From NCBI RefSeq assembly GCF_000317435.1, contig NC_019751.1:1736001-1800000 (forward strand): 64,000 bases of DNA, written 5' to 3'. Shown in pieces: positions 19,333 through 28,511 of this stretch. Position 1 is the first letter of the stretch. Each line of letters starts with the position of its first letter. Below the pieces are notes generated by a model that worked only from the letters and a program-made list of their open reading frames with translations, ran no database searches and was not told the DNA's origin. A program made the position numbers and the translations under genes. The stretch comes from Calothrix sp. PCC 6303 (lineage in GTDB: Bacteria > Cyanobacteriota > Cyanobacteriia > Cyanobacteriales > Nostocaceae).

Positions 19333-20586
19333 ATGATAGTAGCCAAATCCCTATCCAAGAATACATTGCTATTCCCAATTACTACATGGCTATCAAGTAG
19401 GCTATTAATTTGGGTAGCTATGTTGATAATTGCCCCATTATTACCTGCACCACCAAATGGGATTGCAGCTAGTTTTGGTTTGGGAGTATTTGATGGTTGG
19501 GACACAATCCATTTTCGAGCGATCGCTACTTCCGGTTACAGCTATATTGATGGTAAAGGTAATATTGCCTTCTTTCCCCTATATCCTTTGCTGATTCATG
19601 GATTGGGTAGTTTGGGGTTATCTTTTGAAGTTGCAGGTGTGTTAATTAGCAACTTGGCTTTTTTGGGTACAGTTTGCCTTTTATATGTTTGGGTAAAAGA
19701 TAACCATAGCGATTATACGGCTCGGTGGACAGTAGCGATCGCATGTTTGTTTCCCACCTCTGTTTTCGCCACCACCATCTACACTGAAGCATTATATCTT
19801 TTACTGAGTACCGCCACTCTCCAAGCATTTGATCAAAAACGCTATGCTTGGACAAGTTTTTGTGGTGCATTAGCAACTGCCACACGTCCAACGGGAATTG
19901 CACTCATCCCTGCCCTAATTTTAGCAGCTTGGAAACAACGCCGACCTCCCATCGCCTATTTAGCAGCTTTAGCTACTGCCACAGGATTAATTTTATTTAG
20001 TTTGTATTGTGCAATACAGTTTTCTGATCCATTAGCATTCATTAATGGACAAAAAGCATGGCGACCAACTTTCGGATTTGACTGGTCATCTTGGTGGAAA
20101 ATGTTAATGCAAATTTGCATTGGTACTGCCAATTGGAAGCATGGGGGAATTAAAGAACCTCTACATCCTTTGATTTTTTCTTTAATTGCCATCTGCACTA
20201 GCTTACTGTGGTATTTCCGTCATCGAGTCACCCCAGCACAACGGGATTATGGATTCGGAATTTTATTTTTAGCATTATGGCTACTGGCAGGAGATCCATT
20301 CTTAAATACTCTGGTAGTGCTAGGAGGAGTATACTTACTTTGGCACTATCGTCAGCAACTAACTCCAGTCACCCTATTTTACGGTTTGGCAGGTTTTGGG
20401 ATATTAATATTTTCCGGTAAAGCCTGGTCTTTAACCCGTTTAGTATTCGGAATTATTTCCCCCATCATCGCATTTGGGATTCTATTATCCCGTCATCCTC
20501 GTTGGGGTTACATGAGTTTGGGTTTCTGCGGACTATTATTAGTCATTTTTGGCATTAGATTCGCTCAAGATTTGTGGGTAGGATGA
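19333..20586 (+). CDS. PIG-V-like (GT76-type) polyprenyl-phosphate-mannose mannosyltransferase 1
   Basis: A polytopic membrane protein of 417 residues with about nine or ten helices. It shows the PIG-V/GPI mannosyltransferase II pattern: an early luminal motif FDGWDTIHFRAIATSGY with the acidic WD pair, NIAFFPLYPLLIHGL, TTIYTEALYLLLS and ATATRPTGIALIPA. Such enzymes use dolichyl/polyprenyl-phosphate mannose as donor. It is homologous along its full length to the protein at 24113, which fixes the start near MIVAKSLSKNTLLFP. The acceptor is unknown. Next to a DPM-like synthase, the context supports lipid-linked sugar transfer at the cell surface. Confidence 0.82.
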   Translation: MIVAKSLSKNTLLFPITTWLSSRLLIWVAMLIIAPLLPAPPNGIAASFGLGVFDGWDTIHFRAIATSGYSYIDGKGNIAFFPLYPLLIHGLGSLGLSFEVAGVLISNLAFLGTVCLLYVWVKDNHSDYTARWTVAIACLFPTSVFATTIYTEALYLLLSTATLQAFDQKRYAWTSFCGALATATRPTGIALIPALILAAWKQRRPPIAYLAALATATGLILFSLYCAIQFSDPLAFINGQKAWRPTFGFDWSSWWKMLMQICIGTANWKHGGIKEPLHPLIFSLIAICTSLLWYFRHRVTPAQRDYGFGILFLALWLLAGDPFLNTLVVLGGVYLLWHYRQQLTPVTLFYGLAGFGILIFSGKAWSLTRLVFGIISPIIAFGILLSRHPRWGYMSLGFCGLLLVIFGIRFAQDLWVG

Positions 20587-20763
20587 GGGAACAGTGAACA
20601 GTGAACTAAACCTAGTCCATCACGAAAAGCGAAGTTTTGTCATTGCGATGTAAGAAAGCATAAGCCCGTAGGGCTGGCTACGCCTACTTACAATCTTGAC
20701 TAAAACTAGACTTCCGAAAATAGCAAGGTTTAATATCGATAATTCATTCTGTTTAGATACTTC

Positions 20764-20776
20764 ATGGATAAAGACT
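20764..20776 (+). pseudogene. 5' fragment of disrupted methyltransferase gene
   Basis: ATG GAT AAA GAC T is all that remains on the upstream side of the insertion. Joining it to the sequence after the IS, with one copy of the AAAGACT duplication removed, restores ATG GAT AAA GAC TTT TAT TTC and a continuous reading frame. See the entries for the IS element and for 21926-22663. Confidence 0.85.
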
Positions 20777-21925
20777 AGGACTTACGCATTGACGGGATGG
20801 TAAAATAATGCATTGGAAAACGGTGTCGTCTACTTTCAAGGTATCGGACAATTAGAGAAATCAGCAAACCCTCGACAGCACAATGTAATTTGGAACATTA
20901 CACCCTGTTCTTGCTATCGGAGCCAAAGCATGGAGGGTGCAGTCGATTGGCAGAAATCTTGGGAGATGTTTCACATGATAGTGTGAATAGGTTTTTGCTG
21001 AGAGAAAGATACGAGCCAAAAGATTTATTTGACATAGTAAAAGAGATAATCAATATAGAAGGAGGGATTTTAAGTGTTGATGATACAGTAATAGAAAAGC
21101 TGTACAGCAACCCAAAATACGCAGAATTAATTGGATATTTTTGGTCTGGTAAATATCATAAAACGATTAAAGGTTTAAATTTAATAACACTTTATTACAG
21201 CGATATTCGAGGCAATTGTGTTCCCATAAATTACAGGATATACGATAAGAAGGAGGGAAAAACCAAAAATGATTATTTCCAAGAGATGCTAATAGAAGTG
21301 ACTGATTGGGGATTAAAGCCGCGAATAGTCACAGGGGATAGTTGGTACTCAGGAGTAGAAAATCTGAAATTTTTGAGAAACCAGAAATTAGGTTTTTTAT
21401 TCGGAGTTGAAAAAAATAGAACAGTATCAAATGAGCCTGGAAAGTACTGTCAGGTAAGTACTTTAGAGATTTACGATGAAGGTTTGATAACTCATTTAAG
21501 AGAATTTGGATTTGTAAAGTTGTTTAGGAAAGTGTTTAAGAAAGAAGACTCTAGACACTACATATTTTATCAGCCTGATGACGAGAATCAGAAAGAAGTC
21601 TTACAACAAATAACTAGAACTGAATTTATCACTATTCATGACACACATTGGGGTATTGAAAGTTTCCATAGAGCAGTAAAACAGCTATGTGGCATTTGTA
21701 GGTTTATGGTTAGAGATAGCCACGCAATCAAAACACATATATTCTGCTCACTTCAAGCATTTGTTCGTTTAGAGAAAATGCGTTCTGAAAACATCATTGA
21801 CAATTGGTATGAAGTACAAAGGAATCTATTCACAAAAGTTATTCGTGAATATGTTTTGGATAACTTGAATGCTAGTTGTGCCGCTTGAATACATAAACTA
21901 GCTTTCCTGTCAATGCGTAAGTCCT
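20777..21925 (+). mobile_element. IS701-like insertion sequence, complete (1149 bp)
   Basis: The ends are inverted repeats: left AGGACTTACGCATTGAC, right GTCAATGCGTAAGTCCT, exact over 17 bases and continuing after one mismatch. The element is flanked by the direct repeat AAAGACT (20770-20776 and 21926-21932), a 7-bp target duplication. One transposase gene fills most of it. Intact ends, an intact transposase and a perfect duplication indicate a recent, possibly still active insertion. Confidence 0.92.
20890..21888 (+). CDS. IS701-family (DDE) transposase
   Basis: The 332-residue product has the DDE triad regions: GILSVDDTVIEK (first Asp), RIVTGDSWYSGVENLKFL (second Asp) and THWGIESFHRAVKQLCGI (Glu, in a Y/H-R-x-x-K-like signature). 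The N-terminus (HYTLFLLSEPK, SHDSVNRFLLRERYEPKDLF) matches the cyanobacterial IS701-like group. No ATG precedes this region in frame. The TTG at 20890 gives a start matching the family, but the frame stays open back to 20809, so a rare upstream start is possible. The protein looks full length. Confidence 0.9.
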   Translation: MEHYTLFLLSEPKHGGCSRLAEILGDVSHDSVNRFLLRERYEPKDLFDIVKEIINIEGGILSVDDTVIEKLYSNPKYAELIGYFWSGKYHKTIKGLNLITLYYSDIRGNCVPINYRIYDKKEGKTKNDYFQEMLIEVTDWGLKPRIVTGDSWYSGVENLKFLRNQKLGFLFGVEKNRTVSNEPGKYCQVSTLEIYDEGLITHLREFGFVKLFRKVFKKEDSRHYIFYQPDDENQKEVLQQITRTEFITIHDTHWGIESFHRAVKQLCGICRFMVRDSHAIKTHIFCSLQAFVRLEKMRSENIIDNWYEVQRNLFTKVIREYVLDNLNASCAA

Positions 21926-22663
21926 AAAGACTTTTATTTCCAATATGCAGCAGTCGAAGATAAACATTGGTGGTTTGTTGGTCGTCGGCGGATAATAGAT
22001 CGAGTAATTCGTCAGTTAAAGTTGCCTAGTAATCCCCAAATATTGGAAGCAGGCTGTGGAACTGGTGGTAACTTAAAAATGTTATCCCGTCACGGGCAGG
22101 TTTCGGCGATGGAGTTGGAAACAACCGCTTGCGAGTTTGCCAATCAACGTCAAGTAACTTTGGTAAAACAAGGTAGCTTACCAAATGAAATTCCCTTCAC
22201 CGCAGAATACGACTTGATTTTAATTTTGGATGTCATCGAACATTTAGATGATGATTTAGCTGCACTCGAAGCCCTAAAATCACGCTTAAAACCTGGTGGT
22301 TGGTTGTTAGTCACAGTTCCAGCGTACCAGTTTTTGTGGAGTCAGCATGATGAGATTAACCACCATAAACGCCGATACACATTAAAGCAATTAAGTCAAG
22401 TTACTCGTCAAGGGGGATATAAAATTAAATATTCCACATACTTCAACAGTTTCCTATTTCCCATCGTTGCTTTAGTCCGTCTGCTGCAAAAACTATTGAA
22501 AATTGAAAGCAAAGCCAGTATCAGCAACGATTTAAAACTTCCAAGTAAACCCATCAATCAACTTTTAGCGACTTTATTTGCTAGTGAACGTCATTTTATG
22601 GGACGTATTCGTTTACCATTTGGAGTGTCAGCCTTAGTGGTCGTGCAAAAAATCGCAGAGTAG
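21926..22663 (+). pseudogene. SAM-dependent methyltransferase, 5' end removed by IS insertion
   Basis: The frame reads KDFYFQYAAVEDKHWWFVGRRRIID, then motif I PQILEAGCGTGGNLKML, DLILILDVIEHLDDD and LKPGGWLLVTVPAYQFLWS, a class I methyltransferase like those near cell-envelope glycosyltransferases. Conserved protein sequence continues upstream to the IS boundary without a start codon. The native protein would have been 247 residues starting at 20764. The remaining frame could only start at an internal TTG (22022), losing about 34 residues including HWWFVGRR. Probably inactive unless the IS supplies transcription and an internal start is used. The acceptor is unknown. Confidence 0.88.
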
Positions 22664-22678
22664 AAGAGGAGTGGTGAA

Positions 22679-23611
22679 TTGGTAATCTACTCAATCGTGA
22701 TACCGATATATAACGAAGAAGAAAACATCCGTGAAATGTACCGTCGGATTGTAGAGGTGATGGAAAAATTAGAAGGAGAAACCGAAGTAATACTAGTGGA
22801 TGACGGTAGTAGCGATCGCTCTCTCCATTTTATGCGGGAAATTCATCAACGCGATCGCCGAATCCGTTACATTAGCTTTGCCAGGAATTTTGGACATCAA
22901 ATAGCCGTCACCGCAGGTTTAAACTTTGTCCGTGGTAAAGTCACCATAGTCATGGATGCCGACTTACAAGATCCACCCGAACTCATCTTAGACATGGTAG
23001 AGCAGTGGCGGCAAGGATATCAAGTCGTGTATGCACAGCGGATTTCGCGGAAAAAAGAAAACTGGTTCAAACGCTTCATGGCATACAGTTTTTACCGCAT
23101 CCTCAGAATCTTAGCAGATGTTGATATCCCCGCCGACACCGGAGACTTCTGCTTAATGGACAAACAAGTCGTCGATGTACTTAATTCTATGCCAGAACGG
23201 AACCGTTACATACGTGGGTTAAGAGCCTGGGTAGGTTTTCGTCAAACTGCGGTACAATTTGAACGCGATCCCCGCTTTGCAGGCAAAGAAAAATACACCT
23301 TTGGAAAATCATTAGGACTAGCCATTAACGGCATAGTATCTTTATCAAAAATGCCCTTAAAATTGGCAACATACTTAGGAATTATATCAGCAACTGTCGC
23401 CATACTAATGATATTCATGGTATTGTATTGGCGCTTAATCGACTTAGCAACACCATTAATAGGTTACACATTAATTACCATCGCCTTATTCTTCCTCGGT
23501 TCAGTTCAACTACTTTGCTTAGGAATATTAGGAGAATATATTGGGCGAATATACGAAGAAGTAAAAGGTCGTCCAATTTACACAGTAAAAGAAATCAGTA
23601 ACAGTGAATAA
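22679..23611 (+). CDS. Polyprenyl/dolichol-phosphate mannose synthase-like GT2 glycosyltransferase
   Basis: A 310-residue family 2 glycosyltransferase. The N-terminal catalytic domain has [26 protein letters not shown] and the metal-binding [14 protein letters not shown]. Two C-terminal membrane helices follow ([20 protein letters not shown] and [20 protein letters not shown]), ending [19 protein letters not shown]. This is the DPM1/GtrB-type layout that loads a sugar on polyprenyl phosphate. TTG at 22679 seems to be the start, 15 nt after the methyltransferase stop. It is the likely donor maker for the PIG-V-like enzymes on both sides. Confidence 0.88.
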   Translation: MVIYSIVIPIYNEEENIREMYRRIVEVMEKLEGETEVILVDDGSSDRSLHFMREIHQRDRRIRYISFARNFGHQIAVTAGLNFVRGKVTIVMDADLQDPPELILDMVEQWRQGYQVVYAQRISRKKENWFKRFMAYSFYRILRILADVDIPADTGDFCLMDKQVVDVLNSMPERNRYIRGLRAWVGFRQTAVQFERDPRFAGKEKYTFGKSLGLAINGIVSLSKMPLKLATYLGIISATVAILMIFMVLYWRLIDLATPLIGYTLITIALFFLGSVQLLCLGILGEYIGRIYEEVKGRPIYTVKEISNSE

Positions 23612-23641
23612 ACCCGTTTAAATCTATTAAATAAAAAATCT

Positions 23642-24010
23642 GTGAACCCCCAAGAATTTGCCTTATTACTAATATCCGTCATGGCAAGCGTCACCGGACA
23701 ACTATTTCTCAAACTTGGAGCCAACAAACTAGGCAAAGTCAACACCAGCAACATTTTCAATCAAATCGCAAGTATTATCACCACCCCCGAACTTCTATTC
23801 GGACTACTTTGTTACGGCTTTGGAGCGATCGCCTATATCCTACTACTAACCAGAGTCAAAATCAGCGTCGCCGGACCATCAGCCTCCCTAGTGTACGTCT
23901 TTTCAGTATTAATTGGTTACTTCATCTTCAAAGAAACAATCCCCTCAATCAGATACCTCGGATTAAGCTTAATCGTGTGTGGAGTCATCCTAGTAGTTTG
24001 GCAGAAATAG
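23642..24010 (+). CDS. SMR/EamA-type small membrane transporter (possible flippase)
   Basis: The 122-residue protein starts at GTG 23642 and has four membrane helices: EFALLLISVMASVTGQLFLK, PELLFGLLCYGFGAIAYILL, AGPSASLVYVFSVLIGYFIF and IRYLGLSLIVCGVILVV. The pattern fits a half-size drug/metabolite transporter of the SMR/EamA kind, close to ArnE/F-type lipid-sugar flippases. Located 30 nt after the DPM-like gene, it may flip the polyprenyl-phosphate sugar; that is inference from context. Confidence 0.75.
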   Translation: MNPQEFALLLISVMASVTGQLFLKLGANKLGKVNTSNIFNQIASIITTPELLFGLLCYGFGAIAYILLLTRVKISVAGPSASLVYVFSVLIGYFIFKETIPSIRYLGLSLIVCGVILVVWQK

Positions 24011-24112
24011 GTAGAAAACTTCCCCCTCTTCCTCCATATTTCTCTGCGCTACTCTGCGCTTAACTCCGCGCTACTCTGCGTTAAAAATCTTCCTCCTCTC
24101 TTCCTCCTCCTC

Positions 24113-25390
24113 ATGTTCCAAATCCCCACCAAAAACCTCATATTCCCCACATTAATGTGGCTATCAAGCCGCATCCTCCTCATCCTAGTCATGCTAATTA
24201 TCCTGCCAATAATTAGTAAAAACCCTGAACTTCAAAAATACGGATGGTGGGATGTCTTCTTCGCCTGGGATAGCATTTGGTACCATCAAATAGTTCATTC
24301 AGGTTACAACTACGGCTTAGACGGCAAACAATATTCCGTTGCTTTCTTCCCCTTATATCCCCTCACCATCAAAATTCTGATGTTACTGGGAATCCCCTTC
24401 CCGTGGGCAGCCCTACTAATCAACAACTTAGCATTCTTAGCAGCCCTCATAGTCCTATATCGTTGGGTAGACGAAAAATACGGCGAAAACGCCGCCCGTT
24501 GGGGGACAGCAGCCTTAGCATGGTGTCCCTATTCCATCTACGGGACAGTAATTTACACCGAAGGTTTATTCCTACTATTTAGCACATCTGCATTACGGGC
24601 ATTTGAACGTCGAGAATATGGTTGGGTAACACTGTGGGGAACACTATCCACTGCCACCCGCATCACCGGAGTAGCATTGATCCCCGCCTTTTTACTCACA
24701 TCATTAAAAGAGCGTCGTCCAATAAAAGCTTACATAGCCAGTTGTGCAGTAGCTGGAGGCTTATTACTTTACATTTTGTTTTGTTTCTTCAAATTTGGTG
24801 ATGGCTTCGCCTTCCTCCAAGCCCAGCGAGGTTGGCGGACTTCAGTAGGGTTCGTAGGAGAGGGTTGGTTGCAATTACTGATGCAAATTTTCCTTGGGAG
24901 TGAGAATGTAGAACAGGGTAATATCAGAAACATTACGCATCCAATCATAGTCACCCTGATTTTAGTAGGTGTTGGCTTTATTTGGCGCTTTCACCAGCGA
25001 TTAGGTGAAATCTGGACATGCTATGGATTTTATTTGTTTTGGTTTTGCTTGTGGTTACAAACACGGGCAACTCCCAGCAATAACATCTTTCTGGGTGAAC
25101 CATTAGTCAAAATGACAATTATTTTTGGTGGTTTAGCGCTGTTGTGGTACTATCGCTCACAACTCCCCTTTTCTGCCATTGCCTATGGTTTTACTACCTA
25201 TGGAATCATTTTGAATACTGGATTAGTATTGTCAGTGGAACGGTATACTTATGCGATCGCGCCTTTGTCTTTCGCACTGGGATTACTGCTTTCTCGTCAT
25301 CCTCGGTGGGGATATCCAGCCATGGTATTCTTTGCCATATTGATGGTGTTATTTTCACTCCTATTTGCCCAGGATATGTGGCTAGCTTAA
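24113..25390 (+). CDS. PIG-V-like (GT76-type) polyprenyl-phosphate-mannose mannosyltransferase 2
   Basis: A 425-residue polytopic protein, full-length paralogue of the one at 19333. Shared landmarks are TLMWLSSRILL, FFAWDSIWYHQIVHSGYNYG (the WD motif), VAFFPLYPLTIKIL, YGTVIYTEGLFLLFS, STATRITGVALIPAFL and the C-terminal LLSRHPRWGYPAM. The two copies bracket the methyltransferase, DPM-like synthase and flippase-like genes. They may add successive sugars. The reading frame is intact. Confidence 0.83.
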   Translation: MFQIPTKNLIFPTLMWLSSRILLILVMLIILPIISKNPELQKYGWWDVFFAWDSIWYHQIVHSGYNYGLDGKQYSVAFFPLYPLTIKILMLLGIPFPWAALLINNLAFLAALIVLYRWVDEKYGENAARWGTAALAWCPYSIYGTVIYTEGLFLLFSTSALRAFERREYGWVTLWGTLSTATRITGVALIPAFLLTSLKERRPIKAYIASCAVAGGLLLYILFCFFKFGDGFAFLQAQRGWRTSVGFVGEGWLQLLMQIFLGSENVEQGNIRNITHPIIVTLILVGVGFIWRFHQRLGEIWTCYGFYLFWFCLWLQTRATPSNNIFLGEPLVKMTIIFGGLALLWYYRSQLPFSAIAYGFTTYGIILNTGLVLSVERYTYAIAPLSFALGLLLSRHPRWGYPAMVFFAILMVLFSLLFAQDMWLA

Positions 25391-25734
25391 ATATCCAACA
25401 ACTCAGATTTATTGGAAAATAGCCACTTCTTTGTCCGGAGCGATCGCAATCTGACAAGATAGTTGTTATTGATATATTTCTTCCTGATTCTTGTATAAAT
25501 TACACAAAATTCGATTATTCAATATTTTCGATGCCGCGAAGAAGTAATTCTATGTATGGGTGTAATATCTGTTACTCTATATTTAATTTTTGAAATTAAT
25601 TTATTAAATTAATTTTTGTGATTACTCAGAACAATCGCCCAGTTATTTTCGGAGGAATTTTGAATAACTCTATTAAAGCGTTTTATTAAAAACGCCAATA
25701 TAACCAAAATAATTTAGGGTGAAGGAGCTATGGT
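25391..25734. other. AT-rich intergenic region upstream of first deacetylase
   Basis: No gene is seen. It contains one HIP1 site (near 25440), a very AT-rich palindromic tract (AAATTAATTTATTAAATTAATTT-like, about 25590-25615) and the ribosome site GAAGGAG for the next gene. Confidence 0.35.
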
Positions 25735-26640
25735 GTGAACGTCAAAGAAATTTTTAGATTACCAAAATTTGTCTTTTTTGGACTAGCTGCTTTAGCAGTA
25801 ACTTTAACTGCCGGAATGGCAATACCAATTCAGCAAAATATTTCCAATATCCTCTTCCAGCAAACTGTAGTTGCCAGTGATTTAGCAATTCCAGCCACTG
25901 CAACTAAGCGCATCACAGATCTGAAAAAAGAAATGATGGACAGTTGGCAACAAGAAGCCAAGCAAAAAGGTGTTTATCAAGAAATACCCAAACGCTACCA
26001 AGGAGTCACCCTCAATGCAGTCAAGCCAAATCAAAAAGATAAAATAGTAGCTTTGACATTTGATGATGGTCCTTGGCCCAAGTATACAGAACAAATATTA
26101 GATATTCTCAAAAAAAATAACGTCAAAGGAACGTTTTTTGTGATTGGGAACAACATGAAAAACTTTCCCGAAATCGGCAAACGTATTGTCACCGATGGTC
26201 ATACAATCGCCAACCATACCTGGCATCATTGGTATCATCGTCTGAGTCCTAAAGCTGCCGCTTATGAAATAGACGCTACAGAAGCAATTATTTATAAAAC
26301 CACTGGAGTGAGAACAAATCTTTTCCGTCCACCCGGAGGTGTTTTAGGTAATGGTCCTGCTGCCTATGCAAGGAGTAAAAAGTACTCAGTAATTATGTGG
26401 TCAGCAGATTCCCACGACTACAAACGCCCACCCGCAGCCCGTTTAGTTGGTAACGTCATGCGCGATTCAAAGCCAGGTGGTATTGTGTTGATGCATGATG
26501 GCGGTGGTGTCCGTGATAGTACAGTTAAAGCATTACCAGCAATGATTGAGAAATTTCGGAACTCAGGTTATCGTTTTGTCACGATGCCAGAAATGTTGGA
26601 AATGGAAGATAAACAATTGCAAATAGTAGCGAAAAAATAG
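25735..26640 (+). CDS. NodB-domain polysaccharide deacetylase 1
   Basis: The 301-residue protein starts at GTG (GGAG 8 nt upstream; a nearby ATG is out of frame). An N-terminal membrane anchor or signal (FVFFGLAALAVTLTAGMAIPI) is followed by a linker and the NodB domain. Motif 1 is ALTFDDGP with the catalytic Asp pair, motif 2 is HTIANHTWHH (metal His), motif 3 is LFRPPGG, motif 4 is WSADSHDYKRP and motif 5 is IVLMHDGGG. It should deacetylate an N-acetylated envelope polysaccharide or peptidoglycan. It closely resembles the gene at 27401, evidently a local duplication. Confidence 0.9.
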   Translation: MNVKEIFRLPKFVFFGLAALAVTLTAGMAIPIQQNISNILFQQTVVASDLAIPATATKRITDLKKEMMDSWQQEAKQKGVYQEIPKRYQGVTLNAVKPNQKDKIVALTFDDGPWPKYTEQILDILKKNNVKGTFFVIGNNMKNFPEIGKRIVTDGHTIANHTWHHWYHRLSPKAAAYEIDATEAIIYKTTGVRTNLFRPPGGVLGNGPAAYARSKKYSVIMWSADSHDYKRPPAARLVGNVMRDSKPGGIVLMHDGGGVRDSTVKALPAMIEKFRNSGYRFVTMPEMLEMEDKQLQIVAKK

Positions 26641-26648
26641 TCAGAATA

Positions 26649-26742
26649 AGGGACTTCCAATTTAAAAAATCCTCATGTGATGCGGGCTTCTAGCCTGTTC
26701 CACCAATGCATCTATTGGAAAATTATTTTGTTGGAATTCCCT
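26649..26742. mobile_element. Small MITE-like element between deacetylase stop and terminator
   Basis: The ends AGGGACTTCCAA and TTGGAATTCCCT are inverted repeats (11 of 12 match) bounding 94 bp. A further internal inverted pair (GATGC...GCATC) is present. It begins 8 nt after the stop at 26640 and separates the gene from the terminator at 26762. No clear target duplication. Confidence 0.6.
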
Positions 26743-26761
26743 AAATAAATTCGCTGTATTA

Positions 26762-26797
26762 AAAGCCTAGTTTCGATCAGGAACTGGCTTTTTTTAT
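26762..26797 (+). terminator. Terminator of first deacetylase
   Basis: AAGCC-AGTT(TC) pairs with GGAACTGGCTT with one bulged T, followed by TTTTTTTATT. It is a typical rho-independent terminator, now about 120 nt from the stop because of the intervening element. Confidence 0.65.
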
Positions 26798-27400
26798 TGC
26801 TTATAACAATTTGAAAAAACAATGCGACAGATATAGCAGTGGACATCTCGGTTAGGACATACTATTTGTCTAAAAGGGAACAGTTAAAATATAGATGTCC
26901 TAATCAAAAAGGGTACAGCCATATAGGGCTTGCTGGATAACTATAAAACACTTACTTATCAATGCTTTCAGGATTTTTTATCCTGCGAAAGTGCAAGGAA
27001 ATAAGGGTTTGAGGTTTCAAAAACTTGCATTCAGATTTATTGGACTATAAAAAAACGGAAAAAATAAAGGTAAAACTGTTCCCTGTTCCCTGCACTCACT
27101 AGAAGACTTTTACAGCTAACGCTGCGCTACGCGTTTCTTGGATGCCCGAAAGGGCTATACAGCAGACCCCAAATATAAGTTACCAGTGAACAATAAGTAT
27201 TTTATCTACCTATTTTCAGGAACGATTATTCAAAGCCATAATGAAACTAACAACTAGGTTTTGATCTAAACCTTTGTTAATTTAATTAGTTATTTTCAGG
27301 ATAATTAACGACTAACTTGGTATCTAATATTTAAATAAACTGTGCTATGAAGCACCGTCAGGAGCATGACTGGTGGTTGGATTTGTGAAGGAGCCATGAA
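26798..27400. other. Repeat-rich intergenic region between the two deacetylases
   Basis: It contains the left half of the 100-bp MITE (CAATTTGAAAAAACAATGCGACAG, here cut short near 26840), an inverted pair around GGACATCT/AGATGTCC (26855-26910), and a short dispersed repeat (GCTGCGCTACGCGTTTC, then GCCCGAAAGGGC) at about 27120-27165. No gene. The promoter of the second deacetylase should lie in the last 150 nt. Confidence 0.45.
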
Positions 27401-28312
27401 GTGGAACAGAATAAGTCGTTTGGTTGGTCGCAAGGCATTTTATTTGCTTTGCTAGGTTTAGCGGGTTGTCTGAGTTTAGCTTTAATACTGCCAATTACTC
27501 AAAGTATCCCAAATGGTAAATCCAAGCAAAATAATCTTGATGTCAAAGATACTACCCTAACCCTTGGGAATCAGGAACGGGTAGAAACTATTAAGACAAC
27601 GATGCTCAATACTTGGGAAATTGAGGCTAGGGCAAGAGGTCTTGCTTACGTATTACCAGCAAGGTTTCAAGGTGTAACTCTAAGTGAAGCAAAGTTAATT
27701 AAAGGAGAGAAAGTAATTGCCCTCACCTTTGATGATGGTCCAAGGAAAGGCTCTACTGAGCAAATTTTAGATATTCTCAAACAGAATAACATTAAGGGGA
27801 CTTTCTTTGTTCTGGGGCAAATGCTGCAAGAGTATCCCGATTTAGGTAAACGGGTAGTTGCAGAAGGTCATGCGATCGCCAATCATACATGGCATCATTG
27901 GTATCAACACATGAGTCCTCAAGTTGCAGCGAATGAAATTGATCGCACTACAGATTTAATCTATAAAACTACTGGTGTTAAAACAAACATGTTCCGTCCA
28001 CCAGGTGGAATTATGCATAACGGAGTTGCAGATTATGCAAGAAATCGTAAATATGGAATTATTCTTTGGTCATCTGATTCCAACGATTATAGCCGTCCTC
28101 CCGTACCTCGATTGGTTAGTAATGTCATGCGGGAAGCCAGACCTGGCGGTATTGTTTTAATGCATGATGGTGGTGGGAATCGTTCTAATACAGTGGCTGC
28201 TTTACCGGAAATTATTAGCAATTTTAGAAACCAAGGTTATAAATTTGTCACTATTCCTGAACTTTTAGAAATTGAAGATAAGGAACAGAAGACAATTACT
28301 GCTAAAAAATAA
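27401..28312 (+). CDS. NodB-domain polysaccharide deacetylase 2
   Basis: A 303-residue paralogue of the protein at 25735, with the same layout and the same five NodB motifs: ALTFDDGPRKG, HAIANHTWHHW, MFRPPGG, WSSDSNDYSRPP and IVLMHDGGG. The N-terminus FALLGLAGCLSLALILP reads as a membrane anchor; LAGC resembles a lipobox but hydrophobic sequence continues after the Cys, so I do not call it a lipoprotein. GTG start with GGAG upstream. As in the first copy, an out-of-frame ATG lies 5 nt before the GTG. A perfect terminator follows. Confidence 0.9.
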   Translation: MEQNKSFGWSQGILFALLGLAGCLSLALILPITQSIPNGKSKQNNLDVKDTTLTLGNQERVETIKTTMLNTWEIEARARGLAYVLPARFQGVTLSEAKLIKGEKVIALTFDDGPRKGSTEQILDILKQNNIKGTFFVLGQMLQEYPDLGKRVVAEGHAIANHTWHHWYQHMSPQVAANEIDRTTDLIYKTTGVKTNMFRPPGGIMHNGVADYARNRKYGIILWSSDSNDYSRPPVPRLVSNVMREARPGGIVLMHDGGGNRSNTVAALPEIISNFRNQGYKFVTIPELLEIEDKEQKTITAKK

Positions 28313-28359
28313 TCTTGATATTAAAAAGCATAATAAGCTCTTTTTTCATATCTGGTGGT

Positions 28360-28391
28360 GGAGACGTTAAATTTAACGTCTCCATTTTTTT
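28360..28391 (+). terminator. Terminator of second deacetylase
   Basis: GGAGACGTTAAA and TTTAACGTCTCC form a perfect 24-nt palindrome followed by ATTTTTTT, 47 nt after the stop. A textbook rho-independent terminator. Confidence 0.85.
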
Positions 28392-28404
28392 GAGATGCTA
28401 TGGA

Positions 28405-28511
28405 TAATACCAATTTGAAAAAACAATGCGAAAGATAGATATTTGTAGAGACGTAGCACTGCTACGTCTCTACTGTTTGATGTGTTGCAATCATTATTTG
28501 AATTGGTATAA
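28405..28511. mobile_element. MITE-like element, copy 2 (about 100 bp)
   Basis: Same ends (ATACCAATTTGAAAAA and ATTTGAATTGGTAT) and the same 12-bp central palindrome (AGAGACGTAGCA-C-TGCTACGTCTCT) as the copy at 8007-8109, with most other bases identical too. It lies just after the terminator of the second deacetylase. Confidence 0.72.

Noticed and set aside
27445-27480. Lipobox (LAGC) in the second deacetylase
   Set aside because: The hydrophobic segment continues past the Cys and the paralogue lacks it, so a simple membrane anchor is more likely.
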